NCBI GenBank assembly: GCA_017987615.1
Contig: JAGNTI010000029.1
Location: 1-11,809 of the forward strand
From: Sediminibacterium sp.
Lineage (GTDB): Bacteria > Bacteroidota > Bacteroidia > Chitinophagales > Chitinophagaceae
Length of the DNA stretch: 11,809 nucleotides
Direction: 5' to 3'
Shown here: positions 1 to 7,838 of the stretch, piece after piece
Position numbering within the stretch: the first letter of the stretch is position 1
Layout: every line of letters begins with the position of its first letter
Program-made: the position numbers and the translations under genes
Notes under the pieces: model-generated
Databases searched by the model: none
Told to the model about the DNA's origin: nothing
What the model saw: only the letters and a program-made list of their open reading frames with translations

Positions 1-30
1 GGATTTGAAGCATTTGGTAAACACTTTTAG
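1..30 (+). CDS. Possible C-terminal tail of an upstream gene (partial)
   Basis: Frame 1 is open from the window edge and would encode nine residues (GFEAFGKHF) before a TAG stop at 28-30. The following A/T-rich 29 bases lead to the DUF3109 start. Nothing in so short a tail identifies a family, and an open stretch of nine codons can occur by chance. It is listed only because the position and strand fit a gene that would precede the DUF3109-lutB pair. Confidence 0.25.
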   Translation, partial: GFEAFGKHF

Positions 31-59
31 GTGGAAAAACTAATTATATTCGCATAACC

Positions 60-650
60 ATGATTATCATAGACAACAAATTAGTTTCAGATGAGCTCTT
101 AGAGGAGCAGTTTGTATGCGATTTAAGCAAATGCAAAGGCGGATGCTGTGAAGATGGTGACGCTGGAGCACCCATGGAAAAATGGGAACTTGAAAAATTA
201 AATGCGCATTACGAAGACATCAAACCTTATATGACGGCTGAGGGGATTAAAGAGGTAGAAAAGCAGGGTAAATATTTATACGACCGCGAGTTTGGATGGG
301 TAACACCCACCATTAATGGCGGTATTTGTGCATACGGTATCAAAGACAAAACAGGCACTATACTTTGTGGTATTGAGCAGGCGTATAACGATGGTAAATT
401 GGATTGGAAAAAGCCACTCAGCTGCCATTTGTTTCCAGTGAAAACAAAAAAGAGCAAACGTGATCCGGATATGGAATATGTGAATTATGAGCCTCGTGAA
501 GATTTGTGTAGTGCAGCATGTAGCCTCGGTAAAAAATTAAAAGTACCGGTATATCAATTTTTAAAAGAATCATTAATTCGTAAATACGGAACCGAATTTT
601 ACGAAGCATTAGAAGCAACGGCGCTTCATCAAAAAAGTCAAAAAAAATAA
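60..650 (+). CDS. DUF3109 family cysteine-rich protein
   Basis: The 196-residue product matches the DUF3109 family, common in Bacteroidota and without an established function. Nine cysteines are visible: C20, C25, C29 and C30 in an N-terminal cluster (CDLSKCKGGCC), then C90, C103, C122 (in PLSCHLFPV), C150 and C154. This pattern suggests metal or Fe-S binding, as in other small cysteine-rich zinc/iron-chelating families; that is inference. There is no signal peptide or membrane segment, so it should be cytosolic. The ATG at 60 follows an A/T-rich leader. The stop is 2 nt before the lutB-like start, so the two genes are almost certainly co-transcribed, and a role related to Fe-S or redox metabolism is possible. 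Family assignment is firm; function is unknown. Confidence 0.85.
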   Translation: MIIIDNKLVSDELLEEQFVCDLSKCKGGCCEDGDAGAPMEKWELEKLNAHYEDIKPYMTAEGIKEVEKQGKYLYDREFGWVTPTINGGICAYGIKDKTGTILCGIEQAYNDGKLDWKKPLSCHLFPVKTKKSKRDPDMEYVNYEPREDLCSAACSLGKKLKVPVYQFLKESLIRKYGTEFYEALEATALHQKSQKK

Positions 651-652
651 GC

Positions 653-2041
653 ATGTCTGAAACAGCTGCATCATTTATTGCCAAGAGTACCGTTAAAGCT
701 GCCGATTTAGAGCATCGCAGAAAAATTAATTTCAATATCTCTAAATACAATGCTGTAGTGCCTATTGGTAAATCTCAATTTACCGATGTAAATATTACGA
801 GGGAGCGTGCAAAAAATATTAAGTGGGAAGCCATAGAACATTTGGATAAATACCTGCTTGAGTTTGAGCAAAAAATTACGGCAAGAGGTGCTACGGTTAT
901 TTGGGCCAATGATAGTGCAGAAGCTTTAGAAGCGATTGGGAAAATTTGCAAAGAAAGAAACTGCAAAACGCTTGTAAAAAGCAAGAGTATGGTTACCGAA
1001 GAAATTCATTTAAATGATTTCTTGGAAGCAAATGGCATAGAAAGTGTAGAAACAGATTTAGGAGAATACATACAACAATTAGATGGCGAGCCACCTTATC
1101 ATATTGTAACACCTGCGATGCATAAGAGCAAAGAAGATGTTGCTAAATTATTTGCAAATAAGCTGGGCACAAAACCAGATTTAACCCCCGAAGAATTAAC
1201 GCAAGTAGCGCGTATTAAATTACGTGAAAAATACACCGAAGCCGAGGTGGGTGTAACGGGTGCTAATTTTTTAATTGCCGATGTTGGTGGTATTGCCATT
1301 ACAGAAAATGAAGGTAATGGCCGTTTAAGTTGCGCATGGCCTAAAACACATATTGCAGTTGTGGGCATCGAAAAAATGATTCCTTCTGTTCATGATCTTC
1401 CTTTGTTTTGGCCCCTATTAGCCACCTATGGCACGGGTCAAAAAGTAACGGTATACAATTCTATTTTAACAGGTCCCAAACAAGCGGGCGAGTCAGATGG
1501 TCCCGAAGAAATGTTTGTGATTTTATTAGATAACGGACGAACCAACTTACTTGCAAACCCTACAGCACGTGAAGCACTTTATTGCATCAGATGTGGTGCT
1601 TGTTTAAACGCATGTCCGGTCTATAAAAATATTGGTGGCCACTCTTACGAAACAACCTACAGTGGTCCAATAGGTAAAGTGATTACGCCCTATTTAAGTG
1701 GCGTAGATGAATACAAACACCTGAGCAATGCATCTTCTTTGTGTGGCAATTGCACAGAGGTTTGTCCTATGCGTATTAATTTACACGAACTTTTATTAGA
1801 TAACCGTCATGAAGCGGTAACACAAGGTACTAGCACACTTGCAGAGCGTGTTGCCTGGAAGGCTTGGATGGTAGCTAGTTTAAATAGACCCATGATGAAT
1901 ATGGGTAATGGTAAAATGAAAAACTGGGTGGTGAATAAAGTATTTAAGGGTTGGGCTGTACACCGCTCTGAACTAGACTTTACACCAAAAACCTTCAATG
2001 AAATGTGGAAGGAAAAAACTACATCCCGTCAGCGTCCGTAA
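653..2041 (+). CDS. lutB: LutB-type iron-sulfur protein (lactate utilization family)
   Basis: The 462-residue product belongs to the LutB/YkgF family, the ferredoxin-like subunit of the LutABC L-lactate oxidation complex. The N-terminal two thirds (about 60-300) is the LUD domain, including VGVTGANFLIADVGGIA at about 199-215 and a TENEGNGR segment at 217-224. The C-terminal part carries a ferredoxin-type cluster motif C311-x2-C314-x2-C317-x3-C321-P and a second set C364-x2-C367-x3-C371-P. Length fits the family. It should be cytosolic. Neither LutA nor LutC lies next to it within the window: DUF3109 is 2 nt upstream, and a transporter gene converges downstream with a 23-bp overlap. It may therefore work with partners encoded elsewhere, so lactate as substrate is known for the family but not shown here. 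Confidence 0.9.
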   Translation: MSETAASFIAKSTVKAADLEHRRKINFNISKYNAVVPIGKSQFTDVNITRERAKNIKWEAIEHLDKYLLEFEQKITARGATVIWANDSAEALEAIGKICKERNCKTLVKSKSMVTEEIHLNDFLEANGIESVETDLGEYIQQLDGEPPYHIVTPAMHKSKEDVAKLFANKLGTKPDLTPEELTQVARIKLREKYTEAEVGVTGANFLIADVGGIAITENEGNGRLSCAWPKTHIAVVGIEKMIPSVHDLPLFWPLLATYGTGQKVTVYNSILTGPKQAGESDGPEEMFVILLDNGRTNLLANPTAREALYCIRCGACLNACPVYKNIGGHSYETTYSGPIGKVITPYLSGVDEYKHLSNASSLCGNCTEVCPMRINLHELLLDNRHEAVTQGTSTLAERVAWKAWMVASLNRPMMNMGNGKMKNWVVNKVFKGWAVHRSELDFTPKTFNEMWKEKTTSRQRP

Positions 2042-2948
2042 CCGGTGTAATTTGCTTACGTTGTGCCTTCATTGATTTGTTTACGAGGTATACCCCAGCA
2101 AGGGTTACAAACGAACCCACAAAAATAGGCAGGCTCAATTTTTCATTCACCATATAAGCACCTACAATGGTAGCCACAATTGGATTGATATATGCATAGA
2201 GCGATGCAATGGCTGGTGGCAAATATTTCATGGTATAAATGAATGCTGCAAAAGCGATTATCGAACTCGCAATAATCAAATAAGTAATCACCATCCAAAT
2301 GGTAAATGATATTTCTTGTATAGGAATAGCTTTGCCGGAAGCCAGTGCAAATGCGCCTAAAAAAAAGCAACTTAAAAACATCTGCCAACCCGTTGCATAG
2401 TAAGGGTTCATGTCCATTTTATTGCGCGCAATAAATATGGTACCAAAGCTCCAGCTTAACATCGCAATAAGAGATACAACAACGCCTACAAAATAACCCA
2501 CCGAGTTATTTACAGCAAGGTTTTCATAAAATACAATCCCAATGCCTAAAATGCCTAATAACATGCCTTGGAAAGTGAGGGTTGTAATTTTTGTGTTGTT
2601 GTATTTTACTTTTTCGATTATAACAACACTTAATGGATATAGTGCGGCAATGAGTGCCGCAAGGCCACTTGGAATTTCTTTTAATGCATAGGTAGAAAAA
2701 CCATTTGCAATTACAAAAAGCAAAATAGACATGCCCAGTAGCCACTTGAATTCTTTAAAAGTGGGCAGTTTTTGTCCCTTCAATAAAAAAAACACAATTA
2801 ATAGGAGGCCACCTAATCCATTTCTAATAGCCGACAACTCAAAGGCAAGCATACCTTGTTTGATACCATACTTACTTGCCACCCAGGTAGTACCCCAAAT
2901 AATACTTGTGAGGCCAAGTCCTATGTATGCTTTTTGTTTGGTTGTCAT
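2019..2948 (-). CDS. EamA/DMT-superfamily permease
   Basis: The 309-residue protein is a drug/metabolite transporter superfamily member with two EamA repeats and about ten predicted membrane helices. Repeat 1 begins with the typical IWGTTW (17-22) and contains SGLAALIAALYPL (94-106). Repeat 2 begins near LSWSFGTIF (164-172) and contains IASLYAYINPIVATIVG (247-263), followed by E269. The C-terminal tail is short, basic then polar, and probably cytosolic. The substrate cannot be read from sequence; relatives export amino acids, nucleosides or other metabolites. The start ATG lies 12 nt after the purH stop on the same strand, so it is probably the last gene of the purH operon. Its final 23 bp overlap the end of the convergent lutB gene. 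Family call is firm, substrate unknown. Confidence 0.88.
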   Translation of the reverse strand: MTTKQKAYIGLGLTSIIWGTTWVASKYGIKQGMLAFELSAIRNGLGGLLLIVFFLLKGQKLPTFKEFKWLLGMSILLFVIANGFSTYALKEIPSGLAALIAALYPLSVVIIEKVKYNNTKITTLTFQGMLLGILGIGIVFYENLAVNNSVGYFVGVVVSLIAMLSWSFGTIFIARNKMDMNPYYATGWQMFLSCFFLGAFALASGKAIPIQEISFTIWMVITYLIIASSIIAFAAFIYTMKYLPPAIASLYAYINPIVATIVGAYMVNEKLSLPIFVGSFVTLAGVYLVNKSMKAQRKQITPVTDADGM

Positions 2949-2960
2949 GCGGGGTTAAAA

Positions 2961-4445
2961 TTAATGTCTAAAATGACGAAGGCCCGTCATGACCATGGCT
3001 AGTTTATGTTCTACACAATACTCGATACTGTCTTTGTCTCTTACCGATCCGCCAGGTTGAATAAATGCCTGGATACCTGCCTCCTGAGCAATTTGCACAC
3101 AATCGTTAAAAGGGAAAAAGGCATCAGAGGCAAGCACGGCGCCATGTAAATCAAAACTAAATTGATGTGCTTTTTCGATCGCGTGACGAAGTGCGTCGAT
3201 ACGACTGGTTTGACCACAGCCCTTACCTACCAATTGTTTATTTTTTACTAGTGCAATGGCATTGCTCTTTAGATGCTTACAAACGAGGTTAGCAAAAATT
3301 AAATTTTCTTTTTCGTCTGCTGTGGTAGTTCTACCACCTACTTCATCCCATGTTGCAAAATTACCTGTATCAGAACCCTGTTCTAAAACACCGTTTAGTA
3401 AAGACTTGCTTGGTGTTTTTAAAGCAGTAGCATTTCCTGTAAGTTGTAATAAAATTCTATTCTTTTTGCTTTTTAAAATATCAAGTGCAGCTGCATCAAA
3501 ATTTGGTGCAATGAGTACTTCAAAAAATATTTCGTTGATAGCGTTAGCAGTAGCAGCGTCGATGGTGTTATTGGTAACTAGTACGCCACCAAAAGCACTT
3601 TCTGAATCGCCACCGAGTGCTGCGTCCCAAGCATCTTTAACGGTGCTTCTAGCAGCAATGCCACAAACATTGGTATGCTTGATAATAGCAAAAGTAGTTT
3701 CCGTAAATTCTCCAATCAGTTGTACGGCTGCGTCAACGTCTACTAAATTATTATAAGACAATTCTTTACCATTGAGTTGTGTAAAGAGTTCTTCCAAACG
3801 ACCGGTAAATGTAGCTCCCTGATGTGGGTTTTCGCCGTAACGAAGTATTTGTGTTGGTGCTGGATTAAAGTAATTGCTGATGGCAATGTCATAATGCATA
3901 ACAACCTCAAAAGCTTTTGCAGCAAAGGCTTTCCTTTGTTCTATTGAAGTGGTTCCTGCTTGTGCAGCAAGCATGCTTTCAAGTACTGCGTAATCTTGTT
4001 TTGCAGCAATCACTACTAAGTCTCTAAAGTTTTTTGCAGCAGCTCTAATCATAGAAGGCCCACCAATATCAATTTTTTCGATAATAGCTTTTTCCTCAGT
4101 TGTTGTAGCTAGTGTTTCTTCAAATGGATATAAATCAACAATTACTAAATCAATTTCAGGAATATGGTATTGTTCCATTTCAACAAGGTCTTGTGGCTCG
4201 TATCTACGACCTAAAATGCCGCCAAAAATTGCAGGGTGTAATGTTTTAACACGACCTCCTAAAATAGAAGGGTAGGTTGTTAGGCTTTCTACCGCAACAC
4301 AAGTGATCCCCAAATCTTCTAAAAATTTTTGAGTGCCACCCGTCGAATAGATGGTTACGTTTTGAGCGACTAATTGACGTGCTAAAGGCTCTAAACCATC
4401 TTTATAAAAGACAGAAATGAGCGCTGATTTAATTTTCTTTTCCAT
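2961..4445 (-). CDS. purH: Bifunctional AICAR transformylase / IMP cyclohydrolase
   Basis: PurH catalyses the last two steps of IMP synthesis: formylation of AICAR with 10-formyl-tetrahydrofolate, then ring closure. The 494-residue product shows the N-terminal cyclohydrolase (MGS-like) domain with STGGT (34-38) and GGRVKTLHP (63-71), then the transformylase part with RYGENPHQ (202-209) and the catalytic Lys-His pair in KHTNVCG (256-262). SDAFFPF (440-446) and IQPGGS (462-467) are family signatures near the C-terminus. An open frame continues upstream to 4565, but homology begins at the ATG at 4443-4445 (MEKKIKSALISV), and the extra 40 residues would run through comEC coding sequence; I chose the inner start. 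Its first 17 bases overlap the comEC 3' end, which suggests translational coupling. Confidence 0.95.
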   Translation of the reverse strand: MEKKIKSALISVFYKDGLEPLARQLVAQNVTIYSTGGTQKFLEDLGITCVAVESLTTYPSILGGRVKTLHPAIFGGILGRRYEPQDLVEMEQYHIPEIDLVIVDLYPFEETLATTTEEKAIIEKIDIGGPSMIRAAAKNFRDLVVIAAKQDYAVLESMLAAQAGTTSIEQRKAFAAKAFEVVMHYDIAISNYFNPAPTQILRYGENPHQGATFTGRLEELFTQLNGKELSYNNLVDVDAAVQLIGEFTETTFAIIKHTNVCGIAARSTVKDAWDAALGGDSESAFGGVLVTNNTIDAATANAINEIFFEVLIAPNFDAAALDILKSKKNRILLQLTGNATALKTPSKSLLNGVLEQGSDTGNFATWDEVGGRTTTADEKENLIFANLVCKHLKSNAIALVKNKQLVGKGCGQTSRIDALRHAIEKAHQFSFDLHGAVLASDAFFPFNDCVQIAQEAGIQAFIQPGGSVRDKDSIEYCVEHKLAMVMTGLRHFRH

Positions 4446-6471
4446 TGCTTGATTGGTGGACAAAAGCCCCTTGTTGAGAAACAAAATGATGCCGCAAATG
4501 TAGGTCCTCTGCCTCTTTTTTCCACGACTCCATTTTCCACAAAGGAATACTGCTGTCAAATACATACAGTGCGCCCTTAAACTGCTTTGCGAGTAAGGCT
4601 ATAGGTGACTTTGGCAGGTTACCAACTATAAGGATATCCACTTTTGATATGGATATGGGGCTGTCTTTTAGTGCCAGCACTTGACCAATATAAAAAAACC
4701 GGGTATGCCCAATGGTAAAGGCGCTATTGCCATTTGGTAAAGTAGTCTCTTTTTGTTGCCCATACCGAAGGGTAACTTTTGATGTTTTGGGAACAAACCA
4801 TACCGTTAGGGTTGTTAGGCTTTTCTCCTGCATAAGATTAAAACTATGGATGCTACAGCCAATAAGTAGCGCTGTTAAACCATAAAAGCACCATCTATTT
4901 TTTTGGGTTTGTATAAATAGCGTTACAGATACAATGATGATAAAAAACAACAGTACCTCAGCCGTGTTGATTTGTAAATTACTAGTAGTGGCAAAGGGTA
5001 ATGCATTCATTTTTTGGATGATCCAGTTCATGCTACTGATGAGCAGGCTCGTTACTACTGACAAAGCTTTTCCCAAATAGGCAATAGTTCCAAAAGGGAG
5101 TAGGAGCAAACACCCGTATAAAATAATACTAGAGAGCGGCACAACTATAAAATTGCTGAGTAAAAAATAATTGGGAAACTGATGAAAATGATACACAACA
5201 AGTGGTAGGGTAAGTATTTGCGCACTCAATGTAAGCGCATTTAACTGCCAGCAAGCTTGTATCCATTTGTATTTGAAATAGAGACTATCAAAAATATTTT
5301 TTTGATATAAGACGATGCTAAGTACTGCAGCATACGAAAGCTGAAATCCAATATCCCACAAATAAAATGGATGTAGCAGTAGTAAAAAAAAGGCAGATGC
5401 TGCCAGCGCGTTTAGTATGCTAGAATTTTGTTTTACAATAGAAGCGATAATAATAAATGAAAACATAACAGCCGCTCTAACAATGGATGGACCTGCACCT
5501 GTTAATAGCGCAAAACTCCACAGTATTAGTAATATAGTGGGTGGAGCGGCCCATTTTTTTATTGTTGAATTTGGCATCCAACTGAAAATACTAAGTAGTA
5601 AACCATAAATTAAGCCCAGGTGTAAACCACTAATGGCTATAACATGTATCACACCAGTATTGCTGTAGGCTTTCATTAAATCGGAATCGATGTCTTGTTT
5701 GTAACCAATTAAAAGTGCGGCTGCCACTGCTTTTTCTTGTTTACCCGTAATATTTTGTTGAAGTCGTTTGCTAATTTTTTGTTGTAGTACCTGTAAATAT
5801 TGTTTACTTTTTTTGGTGGGGAGTAAGGTCCAAGTTCCTTTTGCCAGATACAGTTGATGCGTAATTTCATTTCTAAATAGCCATAGTTTATAGTTAAAGC
5901 CACCCGGGTTGTGTGTATCTGGCACTGGGTTTGGTCGAATGGTTGTAGCCATATAACTGCCGGCGGTTAAAAGCGGAATACTAACGCTACTGCTATCTAC
6001 AGCTACATGCACAATTATTTTTATGTTCGTTTTTATTTCATGTTGCGCACTACCAATGCTTTCTATGATGGCTACCGTTTTATAGGTTTTGTTTTTTAGT
6101 TGCAGCGGCTCTATTATCCGCATAATATAAACAGTGCCATTTTTACAGGCCGCTAGTAGCGCTGTTTCCTGATCCCGCGCTTGCAAAGTTTTTTGCATTA
6201 CAGCAACACCAAGGCTTACAAATACAATTTGCAAAAAGACGCCTTGTATAAAATGGTATCGGTATTTTTTAAAATTGGATAACTGAGTAGTAGCTAAAAG
6301 TCCGGCAATAGAAAGGCCCGCTGCTACGTATACCGTGTTATTGATTTGAGCGTTTGTGAAAATGCCATGCAACAAATAATAGCAAGTAACAATTCCGGTT
6401 ACGACTGGAAAAAGTAGTCTTGTAAAGGGTGCTTGATGCCAAAAAGGAGGCGCGGTTACGGACACGCTCAA
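4429..6471 (-). CDS. comEC: ComEC/Rec2-family DNA uptake channel, MBL domain degenerate
   Basis: ComEC forms the inner-membrane channel for single-stranded DNA during natural transformation. The 680-residue protein has N-terminal membrane helices (about 18-93), an OB-like DUF4131 region (about 100-225) with the conserved NPGGFNYKLWL (188-198), and the Competence domain (about 242-515) with NTGVIHVIAISGLHLGLI (271-288), GAGPSIVRAAVMF (325-337) and DIGFQLSYAAVLSIV (373-387). The C-terminal region (about 552-674) resembles the last half of the metallo-beta-lactamase domain (VDILIV near 611, GAFV at 668-671) but shows no HxHxDH metal-binding motif. The start is uncertain: an in-frame TAG at 6481-6483 limits the frame, no ATG is available near the N-terminus, and TTG at 6471 or GTG at 6465 are the options. 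It is followed by overlapping purH and preceded by the carB half 74 bp upstream. Confidence 0.88.
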   Translation of the reverse strand: MSVSVTAPPFWHQAPFTRLLFPVVTGIVTCYYLLHGIFTNAQINNTVYVAAGLSIAGLLATTQLSNFKKYRYHFIQGVFLQIVFVSLGVAVMQKTLQARDQETALLAACKNGTVYIMRIIEPLQLKNKTYKTVAIIESIGSAQHEIKTNIKIIVHVAVDSSSVSIPLLTAGSYMATTIRPNPVPDTHNPGGFNYKLWLFRNEITHQLYLAKGTWTLLPTKKSKQYLQVLQQKISKRLQQNITGKQEKAVAAALLIGYKQDIDSDLMKAYSNTGVIHVIAISGLHLGLIYGLLLSIFSWMPNSTIKKWAAPPTILLILWSFALLTGAGPSIVRAAVMFSFIIIASIVKQNSSILNALAASAFFLLLLHPFYLWDIGFQLSYAAVLSIVLYQKNIFDSLYFKYKWIQACWQLNALTLSAQILTLPLVVYHFHQFPNYFLLSNFIVVPLSSIILYGCLLLLPFGTIAYLGKALSVVTSLLISSMNWIIQKMNALPFATTSNLQINTAEVLLFFIIIVSVTLFIQTQKNRWCFYGLTALLIGCSIHSFNLMQEKSLTTLTVWFVPKTSKVTLRYGQQKETTLPNGNSAFTIGHTRFFYIGQVLALKDSPISISKVDILIVGNLPKSPIALLAKQFKGALYVFDSSIPLWKMESWKKEAEDLHLRHHFVSQQGAFVHQSSNGKEN

Positions 6472-6542
6472 ACCTATGCACTATAACAGTACAAGATTAT
6501 ACATCTATCTGTTCTGGTAGAAGGTTCCCCGTATTTACGCCT

Positions 6543-6560
6543 AACTTATTTAGATAAGTT
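6543..6560. repeat. Perfect 7-bp inverted repeat at the carB-half stop codon
   Basis: AACTTAT (6543-6549) and ATAAGTT (6554-6560) form a perfect 7-bp stem with a 4-nt loop across the end of the carB-half gene. The stem is A/T-rich and no U-run follows it on the minus strand, so it is not a convincing Rho-independent terminator. It could still stabilise a transcript end or be chance. Confidence 0.4.
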
Positions 6561-7742
6561 CATGCTACGCTCTTTGTATAGCGTGCGGAAATAAGGATCG
6601 TGTAAATCTTTGATAAAACGAATCGCTTCTCCGGTACTTTTCATTTCTGGACCTAACTCTTTGTTGACACCCGGGAACTTTTCAAAACTAAATACAGGCT
6701 CTTTAATAGCATAGCCGTCTAGTTTTTTAACCATGGTGAAATCGGTGAGCTTGTTGGCGCCAAGCATTACTTTGGTCGCAATATTTAAGTACGGAATTTG
6801 ATACGCTTTTGCAATAAATGGCGTTGTTCTAGAAGCTCTTGGATTTGCTTCAATCACAAATACTTGACCATTTTTAATAGCGAACTGAATATTAATAAGA
6901 CCTCTGATATTTAATGCACGTGCAATTTTTTCGCTGTAGAATTCCATTTTTTCTACAATCATTGGCGTTAAGTTAAACGCTGGTAATACCGCGTTACTAT
7001 CGCCACTATGAATACCTGCTGGTTCAATATGTTCCATCACACCCATGATGTGAAACGTTTCACCATCAAAAATGGCGTCCACTTCTGCTTCTTGACAACG
7101 GTCTAAGAAATGGTCAATTAAAATGGTATTACCTGGAATATGTTTTAATAAACTGATAACCGCTTTTTCTACTTCTTCGTCATTGATTACAATACGCATG
7201 CGCTGTCCACCAATAACATAACTAGGTCTCACAAGTACAGGGTAACCTACTTTGTTGGCTACCTCAATCGCTTCTTCCGCAGTATGCGCCGTGCCATAAG
7301 AAGGGTACGGAATTTCTAATTCTTTTAATAGATCACTAAAACGTCCACGATCTTCGGCCATGTCTAGGCTTTCAAAAGAAGTACCAATAATGCGAATACC
7401 TTTTTCGTGTAAACGCTTGGCTAATTTAAGTGCTGTTTGACCCCCTAATTGAACAATGATACCATAGGGTTGCTCTAGTTCAATGATTTCCCATAAATGC
7501 TCCCAAAATACTGGCTCGAAATATAATTTGTCGGCCATGTCAAAATCGGTGGAAACAGTTTCGGGGTTACAGTTAACCATAATGGCTTCGTAACCACTCT
7601 CTTTAATAGCAATTAAGCCATGTACACAACAATAATCAAACTCGATACCTTGGCCAATTCTATTGGGGCCGCTACCTAGTACAATTACTTTTTTCTTACC
7701 TGAGGGTATGGATTCGTTGGAGTTGAGTGTAGGGTGGGTCAT
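6546..7742 (-). CDS. carB: Carbamoyl-phosphate synthase large subunit, C-terminal half (split CarB)
   Basis: The 398-residue product corresponds to the second half of CarB, the ATP-grasp unit that phosphorylates carbamate for pyrimidine and arginine synthesis. It shows VLGSGPNRIGQGIEFDY (21-37), MVNCNPETVSTD (55-66), VQLGGQTALKL (97-107), MEHIEPAGIHSGDS (236-249) and EANPRASRT (298-306). It ends at ERSMNLSK shortly after GPEMKSTGE (364-372), so the C-terminal MGS-like allosteric domain of E. coli CarB is absent. The first synthetase half (roughly 550 residues) is also absent: an in-frame TAA lies one codon before the ATG, and the next gene upstream is umuC. Complete activity would need a separately encoded N-terminal half and CarA. 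Split carB genes are known in some other prokaryotes. It probably heads the operon with comEC and purH. Confidence 0.85.
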   Translation of the reverse strand: MTHPTLNSNESIPSGKKKVIVLGSGPNRIGQGIEFDYCCVHGLIAIKESGYEAIMVNCNPETVSTDFDMADKLYFEPVFWEHLWEIIELEQPYGIIVQLGGQTALKLAKRLHEKGIRIIGTSFESLDMAEDRGRFSDLLKELEIPYPSYGTAHTAEEAIEVANKVGYPVLVRPSYVIGGQRMRIVINDEEVEKAVISLLKHIPGNTILIDHFLDRCQEAEVDAIFDGETFHIMGVMEHIEPAGIHSGDSNAVLPAFNLTPMIVEKMEFYSEKIARALNIRGLINIQFAIKNGQVFVIEANPRASRTTPFIAKAYQIPYLNIATKVMLGANKLTDFTMVKKLDGYAIKEPVFSFEKFPGVNKELGPEMKSTGEAIRFIKDLHDPYFRTLYKERSMNLSK

Positions 7743-7757
7743 TATTTACAAATTGTG

Positions 7758-7765
7758 CAAATTTA
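7758..7765 (-). promoter_or_regulatory. Candidate -7 element upstream of the carB half
   Basis: Read on the minus strand, TAAATTTG is an exact match to the Bacteroidota sigma-ABfr -7 consensus TAnnTTTG. It would place transcription start about 8-10 nt before the ATG. No good TTTG lies at the usual distance upstream (the nearest is a TTTA about 24 bp away), so the call is tentative. The 96-bp gap to umuC contains no other clear signal. Confidence 0.35.
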
Positions 7766-7838
7766 AGGTACCGGAGCAATTTATTCGTGTAAATTTTTAA
7801 ATACTTCTTAGATGCTTATGCACAGGGCCTTTTGGGGC

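Noticed and set aside
418..750. A 110-codon open frame on the minus strand
   Set aside because: It spans the DUF3109 and lutB coding regions on the opposite strand and shows no recognisable domain.
3256..3756. A 166-codon open frame on the plus strand
   Set aside because: It lies antisense within purH, whose product has all family motifs; the translation resembles no family and is a shadow frame.
4446..4565. A 40-residue upstream extension of PurH in the same open frame
   Set aside because: PurH homology begins at the ATG at 4443-4445, and the extension lies wholly inside comEC coding sequence.
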